Shown piece by piece: positions 42,312 through 51,930 of a stretch of DNA of 64,000 nucleotides. The stretch is taken from assembly GCA_963575745.1 (NCBI GenBank), contig CAUYUJ010016708.1, forward strand, positions 115,001 through 179,000, read 5' to 3'. The position numbers and the translations under genes were made by a program. Source of the DNA: Prorocentrum cordatum. Lineage: Eukaryota > Sar > Dinophyceae > Prorocentrales > Prorocentraceae. The notes beneath the pieces were generated by a model. It ran no database searches. It was not told the origin of the DNA and saw only the letters and a program-made list of their open reading frames with translations. Each line of letters starts with the position of its first letter. Position 1 is the stretch's first letter.

Positions 42312-43185
42312 GGCGACCTCCAGCGCAGCTTTCCTGCGCGCGCGCGCGTGGCGTCGAGGCCCCCGACCCCTCGGATTCGATGCCGAGCTTCCATGCTGCC
42401 CCATGAGGCCCCGTCATCTGTCTACCGCCGGACCAGTGGCCCCCGTCCTGCGCCCGCCCCGCGGCGCAATGTTTTGATCCGAAAACTTGAATTTTCCCCC
42501 CAAAGTCCGGTCCCAGCTCGCTGGCCGTCTGAGCCCGCCTGCTACCCCCCCACCCCACACCGCAGATTTCCATTGGGAGACGGCCATCTCATCAAATACA
42601 TCTGGCACCCGCAACTGCCCCCCCCCTCGCCACCCAGATCCCGGTCTCCTTCCTCCTTGCCAGGCCGACCCACGCATTGAAACCTCCATGTCGCCCGTGG
42701 TCCCCCACGTCTCAAAGCATCTCCCAACGCCGTTCGCCCCGGCATCGAAGCGCGGCGTCCGCGCCGCATCTTCCCAAGCATGGCCGCGAGGATTGCTTGA
42801 GATATAAAACGCATCTTTCAGCGCGTTCCCGCTCGGACGCCGCGGCGTCGAGCTGGTGGGATTCGCAGCGCCCTACCCGCCAGGCCGCTGTTCGGGCAAA
42901 ACTCAAGCCCCACTTTCCTTTTCTCCCTGCTCTGCCTCCCCCCTCGCCCTCCTCCCTCCTCCTCCTCCTCCCTCCTGATCCCCGCCCGCTCCCCTTTCCC
43001 AGCCCCGGACAAAAGGGGAAAGGGGGCAATCCTGGAAGCACGCTGGGCCAACAGAGCCCGGGCAGGGACAGCCCGCGGCGAGACCAAGTGCCAAAAACCA
43101 GCCCCACTGCACAGTAAATTACGAGCGAGGCCCCCGCCTCCTCGCAGCAGCAGCAGGAGAAGGAAGGAGAGGCCATCTTGGAGGC
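42312..43185. other. Gene-free interval after the RPA-like gene
   Basis: GC-rich and C-run-rich (42,530-42,660), then a CCTCCT tract at about 42,940-42,980. No frame with protein-like composition, no repeat family of this window and no promoter element is recognised. Confidence 0.5.
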
Positions 43186-43300
43186 CTCGTGGGAGCCGTT
43201 TGGGCCCACCTAAGGCCGTCTCGGGTGCATCTTGGGCCGTCTTGGAGGCATTTTGGTACCATGTTGGCCGTCTTGGAGGCCATCTTGGCTGTGCTGGCTG
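43186..43300. repeat. Left bracket repeat, about 105 bp, matching 47,756-47,860
   Basis: CCTCGTGGGAGCCGTTTGGG through GGCCGTCTTGGAGGCATTTT to CCATGTTGGCCGTCTTGG. It is nearly identical, in the same orientation, to 47,756-47,860. Between the two lie the CTGG minisatellites, the triple repeat and the 502-codon gene. Confidence 0.8.
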
Positions 43301-43502
43301 CTCTTATCTGGCTGGTCTGGTCTGGCTGGCACGTCTGGTCCCAGCTGTTGTGGCTGGACTGGTCAGTCTGGCTGGTGTTGCTGGTCTGGCTGGTCTGGCT
43401 GGCACATCTGATTCTGGCTGTTTGGGCTGCGCTGCTCAGTCTGGCTGGTTTCGTTGGTCTGGCTGGTCTGGTTGGTCTGGCTGGTCTGGCTGGTCTGGTT
43501 GG
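43298..43502. repeat. CTGGTCTGGCTGG minisatellite, left copy
   Basis: Imperfect 5-11-bp units of TCTGGCTGG and TCTGGTTGG. The same repeat, same orientation, lies after the gene at 46,496-46,915. W/L/V-only frames are artefacts. Confidence 0.95.
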
Positions 43503-43504
43503 TC

Positions 43505-44947
43505 CAGAATCTGCAACGGCAGCGCCCTTGTCCGCAGGCGCGCAGCCTCGTTTCACTTGGAAAAACACGGGAGGAATCGACAAAGCCCCGCCGGAAAAAA
43601 AACAGCTAAACCGGTGTTTTTTTTCAAGCACGGTTTTGCGCGACAGCGCTGCGTTTTACCACTGCCCGCGCGTTGCCGCGGCCGCGGGCGGGGGCATTGC
43701 CGTCGCAGAGTGTTGGCCGCCGTCCAGACGGCCAGCCCGACGTCATGTCTCGCCGTGTCTCCCTGTTTCTTATTTTTCCATTCAGACCCCACTCCCTTTC
43801 TCTCCCCTCTCCCCATTCCCTTCTATATGCGTGCATTTTTTCGTTGACGTCTCCCGTTCGGCAGACAAGGTTATCTTCAGCAACGCTCGGCTACAGGATG
43901 TCGGAGGCTGTCTAGAGCCATGCTCGGCTATCTTGGGCCGTCTTGAGACTGTCTTGAGACATCTTCGAGGTCCGCCTCTCTCTGCACATAGTTCCCGCAT
44001 CGTTTTCACTGCTATCCGAAGAGGAATGGGCGCCGGAATCTGCGACGGCAACGCCCTTGTCCGCAGGCGCCCGGCCTCGTTTCACTTGGAAAAAAACATA
44101 TGAGGAATCGACAAAGCCCCGCTGGAAAAAAAACAAAAAAAAAAGAAGAAAAAAAAAAACGGTGTTTTTTTTCAAGCACGGTTTTGCGCGACAGCGCTGC
44201 GTTTTACCACTGTCCGCGCGTTGCCGCGGCCGCGGGCGGGGGCATTGCCGTCGCAGAGTTTTGGCCGCCGTCCAGACGGCCAGCCCGACGTCATGTCTCG
44301 CCGTGTCTCCCTGTTTCTTATTTTTCCATTCAGACCCCACTCCCTTTCTCTCCCCTCTCCCCATTCCCTTCTATATGCGTGCATTTTTCCGTTGACGTTC
44401 CCGTTCGGCAGACAAGGTTATCTTCAACAACGCTCGGCTACAGGACGTCGGAGGCTGTCTAGAGCCATGCTCGGCTATCTTGGGCCGTCTTGAGACTGTC
44501 TTGAGACATCTTCGAGGTCCGCCTCTCTCTGCCCGTAGTTCCCGTATCGTTTCCCCTGCTATCCGAAAAAGAATGGGCGCCGGAATCTGCGACGGCAACG
44601 CCCTTGCCCGCAGGCGCCCAGCCTCGTTTCACTTGGAAAAACATATGAGGAATCGACAAAACCCCGCCGGGGGGGAAAAAAAACAGCTAAACCGGTGTTT
44701 TTTTCAAGCACGGTTTTGCGCGACAGCGCTGCGTTTTACCGCTGCCCGCGCGTTGCCGCGGCCGCGGGCGGGGGCATTGCCGTCACACAGTGTTGGCCGC
44801 CGTCCAGACGGCCAGCCCGACGTCATGTCTCGCCGTGTCTCCCTGTTTCTACGCTTCCCCACTCAGACTCCACCCCCTTCTCCTCTCCCCATTCCCTTCA
44901 TCATGCGTGCATTTTTCCTTCGACGTTTCCCATTCGGCAGACAAGCG
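43505..44947. repeat. Three tandem copies of a roughly 540-bp unit upstream of the 502-codon gene
   Basis: Units start at about 43,505, 44,034 and 44,582. Each holds GCCTCGTTTCACTTGGAAAA, an A-run, TTTTTTTCAAGCACGGTTTT, GCGCGACAGCGCTGCGTTTT and CGACGTCATGTCTCGCCGTG. The third copy diverges at GCAGACAAG and leads straight into the gene's start. The position suggests a duplicated promoter/leader, an inference. The short frames within (CATGTCTCG...) are the same peptide three times and probably not genes. Confidence 0.85.
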
Positions 44948-44964
44948 TGTGAGCGTTATGCCGT

Positions 44965-46473
44965 ATGTCATACTTGGGTCAGGTTTTGTTGGTCGATCAG
45001 CTCGCGGGAATCGCGATGCTGGAAGACGCTGAGCGACAATCGATACATCGGGCAAGCACGGAAGGCATTGGCGGCGTGAAATGCGACGCGCGCGTCCTGA
45101 AGATGTGGCATCTGCTCGTGGCTTTTCGGAATGTTCTTACTTTCATGCACGTTGCCGGCGTGGCTAAATTTCCTGTGTGCTTCCTGCACGAGCGTGGATG
45201 CCATACGAAAAAGCACGACAAGGCAATGCTTAACAAAGCCGTAGCTTCTTTCAAAAAATCTGGTGAGACACGTAATCATGAATGGGTTGATGTTGAAGGG
45301 CTGGCAAAACATTTTCGTTTGGCAGAGCTTGCGGATCAGATCGCTCCAGGAGTCAATCACGACCCACTTGTGCGCAAATTGAACAACTTTAAGTCTTCTT
45401 GTGATATCACCTCAGCGACCAAAACGAAGATATTGCTTGCCCACCCGAGTGCGCCTCTTACCGCGGTTGCCCATTTTTGTATATTTTGTTGTTTGTATTG
45501 CAATGAAAGCCACTACGTGATGTCGTTCTACGTCGTTTTAGAGCTGGTGTATCGGAAAGCAGCCATTCTTCGCGATACCGACAAATTACGCAAGCATCTG
45601 CTGACGCACCGGGAGCGATTGAAAACCGACGGGTCTTCCCCCACACTGCCAGACATCAGCGCATATGACGTTCAGAAATGGCACGAGGCTGCAAACATAT
45701 GCGTTGATCTATACGGCCGACAGCCGAGGATGGGCTACCACGCCCCGGCGCTGTCGGGCTACGACGACGCAGCCCTCCTGCCAGAGGGCGCGGGCACCCG
45801 TCCTCACCGCATCGCCGTCCGCATGAGGGCGATTGCGGTGAGCCTGCAGGAGCACCGGCACATATTGGACAATTCTGCCCTGCTCACGATTGAGTGTACC
45901 AAGTCGCTCTTGCAGACGGATTGCGATTGGGTCCCTTACCAAGGCCAGGTCATGCTCAAGCGGTACCTGCGCGCCCGCCACGGGGACAGGTACGAGGGGC
46001 ACCACGCTTCGACCGTGCCGTACATGGAGCTGCCGGGGGACGGCACGTCATTGTTTCTCCAGAAGCTAGCGCCGGAAGCCCACGACCTCATCCTATCATG
46101 CTCTACGGGCAGCGCCGTGGACGAGTCGGCGGGCAGCACGGTGGTGAAGACGACCAAGCCCATCAATTCCCCGAACCACAAGCTGCTGTGGCTCCTGCGG
46201 CGCCGTCAGAGTTCCATGCCGCTCCACTCCCGCGTGCTGTCTCTGACTGGCCTCTCGGAGCTGGAGTTCGACGACGCGGAGTACGGCGTCTGCGAGGCCC
46301 GGACTTATGTCTGGGGGCACACGTGCCGAAAGCGCTATCCGCCAGGTTTTTCTGCGGACATGGCGGCGGCTCACAAGCAGTGGTACCACGCCGTGGCGCT
46401 GCCCGCGGCGTGGGCCCAGGAACAGGGCCCTGCCGACGACGCTCCTGATCCCAAGAAGCGCAGGTTGAGCTGA
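44965..46473 (+). CDS. Intact 502-codon gene of unknown function
   Basis: The longest unbroken, non-repetitive frame in the window. Starts MSYLGQVLLVDQ at 44,965 and ends PDPKKRRLS at TGA 46,471-46,473; the terminal PKKRR is a likely nuclear localisation signal. No domain is recognised. Visible: Cys/His spacings FPVCFLHERGCH and FCIFCCLYCNESH, helical stretches (ELVYRKAAILRDTDKLRKHL), WVPYQGQVMLKRYLRARHG, and near the C-terminus HKLLWLLRRRQSS and YVWGHTCRKRYPPG. The first half is less GC-rich than the second, and both differ from the surrounding arrays. It has neither RT, HUH nor tyrosine-recombinase motifs. Because it is the only unbroken gene in the 20.9-kb element and sits in a repeat-bracketed cassette, it may be a captured host gene or an accessory transposon protein. 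Confidence 0.75.
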   Translation: MSYLGQVLLVDQLAGIAMLEDAERQSIHRASTEGIGGVKCDARVLKMWHLLVAFRNVLTFMHVAGVAKFPVCFLHERGCHTKKHDKAMLNKAVASFKKSGETRNHEWVDVEGLAKHFRLAELADQIAPGVNHDPLVRKLNNFKSSCDITSATKTKILLAHPSAPLTAVAHFCIFCCLYCNESHYVMSFYVVLELVYRKAAILRDTDKLRKHLLTHRERLKTDGSSPTLPDISAYDVQKWHEAANICVDLYGRQPRMGYHAPALSGYDDAALLPEGAGTRPHRIAVRMRAIAVSLQEHRHILDNSALLTIECTKSLLQTDCDWVPYQGQVMLKRYLRARHGDRYEGHHASTVPYMELPGDGTSLFLQKLAPEAHDLILSCSTGSAVDESAGSTVVKTTKPINSPNHKLLWLLRRRQSSMPLHSRVLSLTGLSELEFDDAEYGVCEARTYVWGHTCRKRYPPGFSADMAAAHKQWYHAVALPAAWAQEQGPADDAPDPKKRRLS

Positions 46474-46495
46474 GAAAAACGTCGCCGGCTTGTCC

Positions 46496-46915
46496 GGTTG
46501 GCCTGGCTGGTCTTGTCTGGCGGTCTGGTTTGTCTGGTTGGTCTGGCTGGTTTGTCTGGTTTGTCTGGTCTGGCTGGTCTGGTTGGTCTGGCTAGTCCGG
46601 TTGGTCTGGCTGGTCTGGTCTGACTGGTCTGGTTGGTCTGGCTGGCACGTGTGGTCCCATGAGTTGTGGCTGGACTTGTCAGTCTGGCTGATCTTGTCGG
46701 TCTGGCTAGTCTGGTTGGTCTGGCTGGTCTGGCTGGTTTTGTCTAGTTGGTCTGGTCTGCCTGGTCTTGTTGGTCTGGCTAGTCCGGTAGGTCTGGCTGG
46801 TCTTCTTGGTCTGGCTGGTCTGGTTGGTCTGCCTGCTCTAGTCTGCTCTGGCTGCTCTGGTTGGTTTGGTTGGTCTGCATGATATTGTTGGGCTGGCTGT
46901 TCTGATTGGTCCAGC
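46496..46915. repeat. CTGGTCTGGTTGG minisatellite, right copy
   Basis: As at 43,298-43,502 but twice as long; includes GGCACGTGTGGTCCCATGAG, matching GGCACGTCTGGTCCCAGCTG in the left copy. Confidence 0.95.
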
Positions 46916-47199
46916 TTCGTTTTTGAGCGGAAGTTGAAATCTTAACTCATCTTGATGCTCTGGCCAACGACGATCGCCGACCGGCGCGCGGTGCAGTGCG
47001 ACCAGGCCACGCGCCCCGTCAGGCCGCGCCGCGTGGCCGCGCCCGACTGGCGTGGCGGCGAGCCGGGGGATTGAGGATCGAGGTTACCGGAAGATTTTCT
47101 TGGTTCTTGGCGGCTTTCTCAGCCGGCATGGTTTCCAGCGGCTGAGCCTCGCCGAGGGCGTTCCGAGAGTGCCCGTGTCGTCCCGAACGGCCGCCGGAG

Positions 47200-48210
47200 G
47201 CCGATGCCAGCTTCTTGGGCCGTTTTGGGCTATCTTGAGAGCTGAAAAGAACAACATGCCCAAGTCCTTGAAGCACAACGGAAAATCATTAATTTTGCCC
47301 CTTTCGGGCTTTCCCAGAGGACGTTTTGGAGGGCTCTCGGGCCGTTTTGGAAGAATCCTGCGAGCCTTTTGGGCCGTCTTAAGCCATCTTGAGGCCATCT
47401 TGGCCCGTCTTGGGGGCGTCCTGGGGCTATCTGAGCCGTCTTGAACGCCATCTTAGCCATCGTGGAGGCATCTTGAGGGCCATCTTGGGCCATCTTGGCC
47501 GTTTTGGAGGCCTCTTGGGCCGTCTTGGGGCCCTCTTGGGGCCGTCTTGGGGGCTTCTTGGGCCGTCATGGGGCCATCTTAGAGGCCTCTTGACGATCTT
47601 GGGGCGACCTTGGGGACCTCTTGGGCCGTCTTGGACCGTCGGAAAGCCGAAAAGGCGCGAATGCACGAATCCTTCAAAAACTTAAAGAAAATACATAAAT
47701 ATTGCCCTTTCGGGCCTTCATGGAGGACCTCTTGGAGGCCTGTTGGGCCATCTTGGACGCCTCGTGGGAGCCGTTTGGGCCCATCCAGGGCCGTCTTGGG
47801 TGCATTTTGGGCCGTCTTGGAGGCATTTTGGTGCCATGTTGGCCGTCTTGGAAGCCATCTTGGAGGTACTTGGAGGCCATCTTGGCCGTTTTGGAGGCAA
47901 TCTTAGCCATCTTGGAGGCCTCTTGGCCCGTGTTGAGGCCCTCTTGGGACCGTCTTGGAGGCCTCCTGGGCCGTCATGGGGCCATCTTGGGGGCCTCTTG
48001 GGCAATTCTGGGGCGATCTTGGGGGCCTCTTGGGCCGTCTTGGACCGTCGGAAAGCCGAAAAGGCGCAAATGACCAAATCCTTCCCAAACCCAGAGAAAA
48101 TCAATGATTGTGGCCTCTTCGGGCCCTCCTAGACGACCTCTTGAAGGCCTCTTGGGCTGTCTTGGAGGCCTCTTTGGAGCCTCTTGGACCGTCTTGGGCC
48201 TCTGGGACCC
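47200..48210. repeat. GGCCGTCTTGGAGGC minisatellite with higher-order repeats
   Basis: Units of about 15 bp (GGCCATCTTGG, GGCCGTCTTGGAGGC) arranged in about 410-bp higher-order copies marked by GGACCGTCGGAAAGCCGAAA (about 47,630 and 48,040; weaker at 47,240). Each marker is followed by an A-rich patch. 46,915-47,200 has no recognised feature. Confidence 0.9.
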
Positions 48211-48800
48211 TTCCGAGGCGACCCCGGCGGACAGGCCAGGCGGCCGGGAAGCTCGCCGCCGCCCGCCGCTCGGTGAGCGAGCCTCGGGCCCGAGGCGAGG
48301 ATGAGTGGCCTGGGCCAGCCTCGGGTCGGAGGCGAGGACGGTGAGGCGGAGGAGGAAGCGGAGGGGGAGGGGGAGGAGGCGGAGGTGGAGGGGGAGGAGG
48401 AGGACGAGAAGGAGGAGGACGAGGACGCAGCGTGCCCGGCCGCATGCCGACGGCGAGGGCGACTCCGCCGCCACGCGCCGCACCGCCCCAGAAGGTGGAG
48501 AGAGGGGGAGGACAAGGAGGAGGTCGAGAACCAGGAGGAGGAAGAGAGGCGGGACAGGAGAAAGTGGAGGTGAGGAGGGGGAGAAGGAGGACGAGACAGA
48601 GGACAAGCGACCTTCCTCCATACCCAAACTGACATGCTTCTAGCCGCCCCTTCCCGTCTTCGAATCTGTCCCTTGCCAACGTGTCGCAGCAATTGCGGCA
48701 CGCTTCCCGGCGCCTGCCAAGGACTGCCTCCCTCGCGATCCCTGGTTTTCTCCATTTCCCATGGACCCACATCGTCATTGTATGATCCTTGGCACGCGTG
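48210..48800. other. Gene-free interval with GGA-rich patch
   Basis: 48,340-48,600 is rich in GGAGGA and GGCGGAG; the rest is unremarkable. No gene recognised. Confidence 0.5.
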
Positions 48801-49634
48801 CCCCTTGTTGTTTTCGTCGTTCGTCGTGTCGTTCGTCCCCCTCGCCCCCCCCCCGTCCCCCTCGCACCCCCCCCCCTGTCCACGCTTCCCAGGGTACCCC
48901 TCGCGCCCCCCCCCTGCCCACGCTTCCCAGGGTAGCCCCCCTGGGCCACGGCACCCTTTATTTTCGTCGTTCGTCGTGTCGTTCGTCCCCCTCGCCCCCC
49001 CCCTGTCCACGCTTCCCAGGGTAGCCCCCCTGGGCCACGGAACCCTTTATTCTCTTGCACAGCTGTGCTCTAGAGCTCGGACATCTTTATTTTCGTGTCG
49101 TGTCGTGTCGTGTCGTTCGTCCCCCTGCCCCCCCCCCTGCCCCCCCCCGTCCAGGCTCCCCAGGGCAGCCCCCCTGGGCCTCGGACACTTTATTTTCGTG
49201 TCGTGTCGTGTCGTTCGTCCCCCTGCCCCCCCCCCTGCCCCCCCCCCCGTCCAGGCTCCCCAGGGCTCCCCCCCCCCTGGGCCTCGGACATCTTTATTTT
49301 CGTGTCGTGTCGTGTCGTTCGTCCCCCTGCCCCCCCCCTGCCCCCCCCGCCCAGGCTTCCCAGGGCAGCCCCCCTGAGCCTCGGACACCTTTGTGCAAGA
49401 GCCAGGGCACGCGTGCCACTTGTTTTCGTCGTTCGTCGTGTCGTTCGTCCCCCCCCCCCTGTCCACGCTTCCCAGGGTAGCCCCCCTGGGCCACTTTTAT
49501 TTTCGTGTCGTGTCGTGTCGTGTCGTTTGTCCCCCTGCCCCCCCCCCTCTGCCCCCCCCCGCCCAGGCTTCCCAGGGCAGCCCCCCTGAGCCTCGGACAC
49601 CTTTGTGCAAGAGCCAGGGCACGCGTGCCACTTG
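48800..49634. repeat. 3' terminal array of the 20.9-kb element
   Basis: Same units as the 5' array (TTTTCGTCGTTCGTCGTGTC, CACGCTTCCCAGGGTAGCC), plus variants with GTCGTGTCGTGTCGTGTCG and CCAGGCTCCCCAGGGCAGCC. The 5'-end sequence TTATTCTCTTGCACAGCTGT recurs at 49,047, and the 3'-end block GGCACGCGTGCCACTTGTTT recurs at about 49,409. Confidence 0.9.
49617..49634 (+). terminator. Putative Helitron 3'-terminal hairpin
   Basis: The perfect palindrome GGCACGCGTGCC is followed by ACTTG and then family D sequence. Helitrons end with such a GC hairpin a few bases before their last nucleotides. CTTG instead of CTRR is a departure. Confidence 0.45.
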
Positions 49635-49821
49635 TTTTTCGTCGAACAGCCGCCTGAAGGGGGACATGCCCGACCTGAGGGGCGGCGCCGCACGCGCCGC
49701 CATGCCTATGGAGAGAGGGCTCCGGCGTTGGCCCGAGCAGTCCGCGCAGGCCTGCGCGGGCCGCGCGCTCGTGGCGCTGCTCGGCTCCACATTGAGGGAT
49801 GCTCGGGAGCGGCCAAACGGG

Positions 49822-50000
49822 GGGGAGGTCCAAGAGGGGGTGTGCAAATCATGACCGGCGGCACGTGCGCGGCCCAGCGGGGGGTCCAGGGAGGCAATGA
49901 GATGAGAAGAGGCGCCATGAAATCTGGGGAGATTTCATGGCCCCCGCCATGATATCCCCCCCCCCCTAGTCATCACCCCCTTCTTTTCCGCCCCCGAGGG
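49822..50000. repeat. Dispersed element family H, copy H2
   Basis: CAAATCATGACCGGCGGCAC to CCGCCATGATATCCCCCCCC and CATCACCCCCTTCTTTTCCG. A (GGA)n tract of about 50 bp follows at 50,080-50,131. Confidence 0.65.
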
Positions 50001-50400
50001 ATGCAGAAACGCCCCTACCTCCCCGCGTCGACGCCACCGAGAGCGCCATCGCCAAGGCTCGGCGGCGCGCCGGAGGGAGGAGGAGGGAGAGGGAGGAGGA
50101 GGAGGAGGAGGAGGAGGAGGAGGAGGAGGAGAATGCAGATGCAAGTGCGTGGTATGTAAACCTCCCGGGAGCTCCCAGAGGCCAGAGAGCCGCCAGGCCG
50201 CGCGGCACGCGCGAACTGCAGGGTTTACCCTGTCAGCCCACAGGAGGTTCAGCGCACAGCGCCACGTAGACCAGGGTATGGGGCGTTGTTTGCGCCCTTG
50301 GCCACAGGGCCTTCGTGCCGATCTCGTAGGCCTTGTCGAACTGGGGCCCTGCCTGGAGGAACCACAACTGCACGCATCGCCCCGCAGTGGCGGATCAGAG

Positions 50401-50600
50401 TCGGGGGGAACGAAAGGGGGGAATAGCAAAGGGCAGGGTAGAGAATCAGCTCACGTAGCTGATTTTCCCAGCGCCTCCCAGCGCCGGGAGGCGCCCATGC
50501 ATCGAGGAATGGGCCCGGCGGCGGGGCCGAAACCAGCTGCATGCAGCAGATTTCGTACCCCCTCCCTTTCCCTATCCCCTCCCTTTTGTTCGGCCCGAAG
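50401..50600. repeat. Foldback element family G, copy G2
   Basis: AATCAGCTCACGTAGCTGATT hairpin (read as two arms), AAACCAGCTGCATGCAGCAG and the C/T-rich right end ending CCCTTTTGTTC. From 50,600 to 50,850 nothing else. Confidence 0.7.
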
Positions 50601-50849
50601 AAAGTGTACGTAGCACCCCGCAGTTGCGGATAAGAGTGAGGACTGACGGGGGCGGCGAAGACGTCGGCAGTCTGCGAGGCTCTGGAGAAACCCACCGCAG
50701 GCGCCCAGCGTGCACAGATTATGCAGCGGGCCCGCCGCAGGCGCCGATTTTTTCGTCAAAGCAATGTGGGGTGGGTGTGCCGCAGGGTGGGTCGCGGGTG
50801 GGTCGCGGGCCGGGTCGCAAGTGGGTCGCTGTGGGTGCGGGCGAGCTGC

Positions 50850-50908
50850 CAAACTTGCATAAATCTGGTTTCTCGGAGGTCCGCGCGGATGTCTTGAGTC
50901 GGTGCTGT
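50850..50908. repeat. Family A half-copy A9
   Basis: TTTCTCGGAGGTCCGCGCGG and ATGTCTTGAGTCGG, then the element stops. Confidence 0.5.
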
Positions 50909-50940
50909 TATGCCTTGTCGAACTGAAGCCCTGCCTAGAG

Positions 50941-51113
50941 GAACAAAACGACTGCATAGTATATGACTTCTCGGAGGTTCGCGCGGAAGTCTTGGATCGG
51001 CGCTGGGCCCTCCTCTCTGGCACGCGGAGCGCGCCTGGGGCGGCGCCAGAGGCGCCTCCAGGCGGGCCCGGCGCCGATCCAAGAAATTCGCGCGAAGCGC
51101 TGTTTTTTTGTTG
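50941..51113. repeat. Foldback element family A, copy A10
   Basis: GGAGGTTCGCGCGGAAGTCT answered by GAAATTCGCGCGAAGCGC; both core hairpins present (GGCACGCGGAGCGCGCC; GGCGGCGCCAGAGGCGCCTCC in two arms). Confidence 0.75.
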
Positions 51114-51875
51114 GGGGGAGGGGGATCGTTGACGTTCAGGCAGAATAGACGAAGAAATTCGCTGCTCCTCCAGAGCGCTATCCCGAATGCGCAACCCGAA
51201 CCAAGTCGACCGCAGGGCAGTGAAAACAAAAACTTGCAATAGCCCCAGGCTCGGGTAACTCGCGAAGCATCCGCGCATATGACGGGGTTGTCCTGCAAGC
51301 TCGTGCAGAAGAGGAGGGGGAACAGGAGGGGGAGAGTGGAAAGGGAGGAGAGGGGAGACAGAGTACCCACCGAAAACTGCAACGCCTCCGCCCGCGGTCT
51401 ATGACGTCCAGTGGTGGTTTACCTACCCAAGGGTCCGATTCAGCCGCAAACCATAAACCAACATTACACTATACAATGTACTGTTGCGCTGAAAAATCAT
51501 ATTTGTGTTGTTTTGTTGTTTTTCGACTGCTTTCGCCGGCGAAACGCGCGTCGATTCGTGGAACCGACTGGGGACTACACCGGTACACTCGGACACCAAT
51601 GTCGAGTGAACCGCTGCAGATTTCCTGAGTCAACTTGTCTGGGCAGGAGAGCCTGGAATCGAATCGATAAATGGGATCGGCGATCGAAATGAATCGGATC
51701 GGAGGAGATCGGCAGCCGAGTCGGGAGAAGTCGCATCGGCGGAAGTCGGCAGAGTAGCAGGGCCTCGTTGAGAAATCGCAAGCCGAATCGGAATCCTCAG
51801 CCGCACTGGCTCGGAATCGGGAGCCATCGAAACCGAATCGCATCGGAGGTCGGAGGAATCGAAACGAGCCCTGCT
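51114..51875. other. Gene-free interval
   Basis: 51,655-51,860 is rich in GAATCGG/GATCGG repeats without a fixed period. No gene, element arm or RNA recognised. Confidence 0.5.
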
Positions 51876-51930
51876 TGGATGGGCGTGTCCTCTCCATGCC
51901 CCGGCTGCCTTCGCCAGAGCTGGCCCCACC

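Larger units (their letters stand above)
28717..49634 (+). mobile_element. Helitron-like element of about 20.9 kb with Rep-helicase, RPA-like and unknown genes
   Basis: The insertion starts TCTCTTGCACAACTGTGCTC and ends ...GGGCACGCGTGCCACTTG, between two T-rich pieces of a family D element, with no evident target duplication. Helitrons typically start with TC, carry a GC hairpin just before the 3' end, make no TSD, and encode a Rep/helicase; plant ones may also carry RPA-like genes. Seen here: a 5' TC, a perfect 12-bp palindrome GGCACGCGTGCC six bases before the 3' end, a Rep-helicase coding region, and an OB-fold gene. The last four bases CTTG differ from the usual CTRR, and the site looks like T^T, as in Helentron/Helitron2 types. 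Similar GC-rich arrays occupy both ends. Exact ends are uncertain by a few bases because of the T runs. Confidence 0.65.
28592..49679. repeat. Foldback element family D (D8/D10), split in two by a 20.9-kb insertion, TSD GGGCGG
   Basis: The left part (28,592-28,716) starts CTTAAGTTTGGCCTGTCCCT and runs through the D interior (GGGGACGATTTCGT, TTTGGAGTAATATGTTTTAT). The right part (49,635-49,679) is the missing opposite end: TTTTTCGTCGAACAGCCGCC to GACATGCCCGACCTGAG. The 6-bp repeat GGGCGG directly flanks both outer ends (28,586-28,591 and 49,680-49,685). The outer flanks (GGCGCGCGGAGCACGCCGGA on the left, GGCGCCGCACGCGCCGCC on the right) together resemble the core of family A, so D had inserted there first. 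This fixes the boundaries of the insertion. Confidence 0.8.
50328..50943 (-). repeat. 32-bp direct repeat bracketing G2 and a family A half-copy
   Basis: CCTTGTCGAACTGRRGCCCT followed by GCCTRGAGGAAC occurs at 50,328-50,360 and 50,911-50,943. On the minus strand the first copy is part of an exon-like frame (FLQAGPQFDKAYEIGTKALW). Another instance of long exon-like duplications around foldback elements. Confidence 0.6.

Noticed and set aside
32087-42404. Long antisense frames opposite the Rep-helicase and RPA-like genes
   Set aside because: GC-rich codon bias opens antisense frames; none has a recognisable motif, whereas the plus strand has all family motifs.
43740-44890. Three similar short frames starting MSRRVSLFL in the 540-bp repeats
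   Set aside because: A signal-peptide-like look, but each is short, the three copies are tandem DNA repeats, and the downstream sequence is not conserved as protein.
43298-46915. Trp/Leu-rich frames that look like membrane proteins
   Set aside because: They are translations of the CTGG minisatellite (units of WLVWL) and end where the repeat ends.
28592-49679. Reading the 21 kb as one giant inverted-repeat DNA transposon with family D ends (Polinton-like size and 6-bp TSD)
   Set aside because: The pieces next to the two ends are complementary parts of one ordinary 150-bp family D element, so a split small element is simpler. No Polinton genes (polymerase B, integrase, packaging ATPase) are present.
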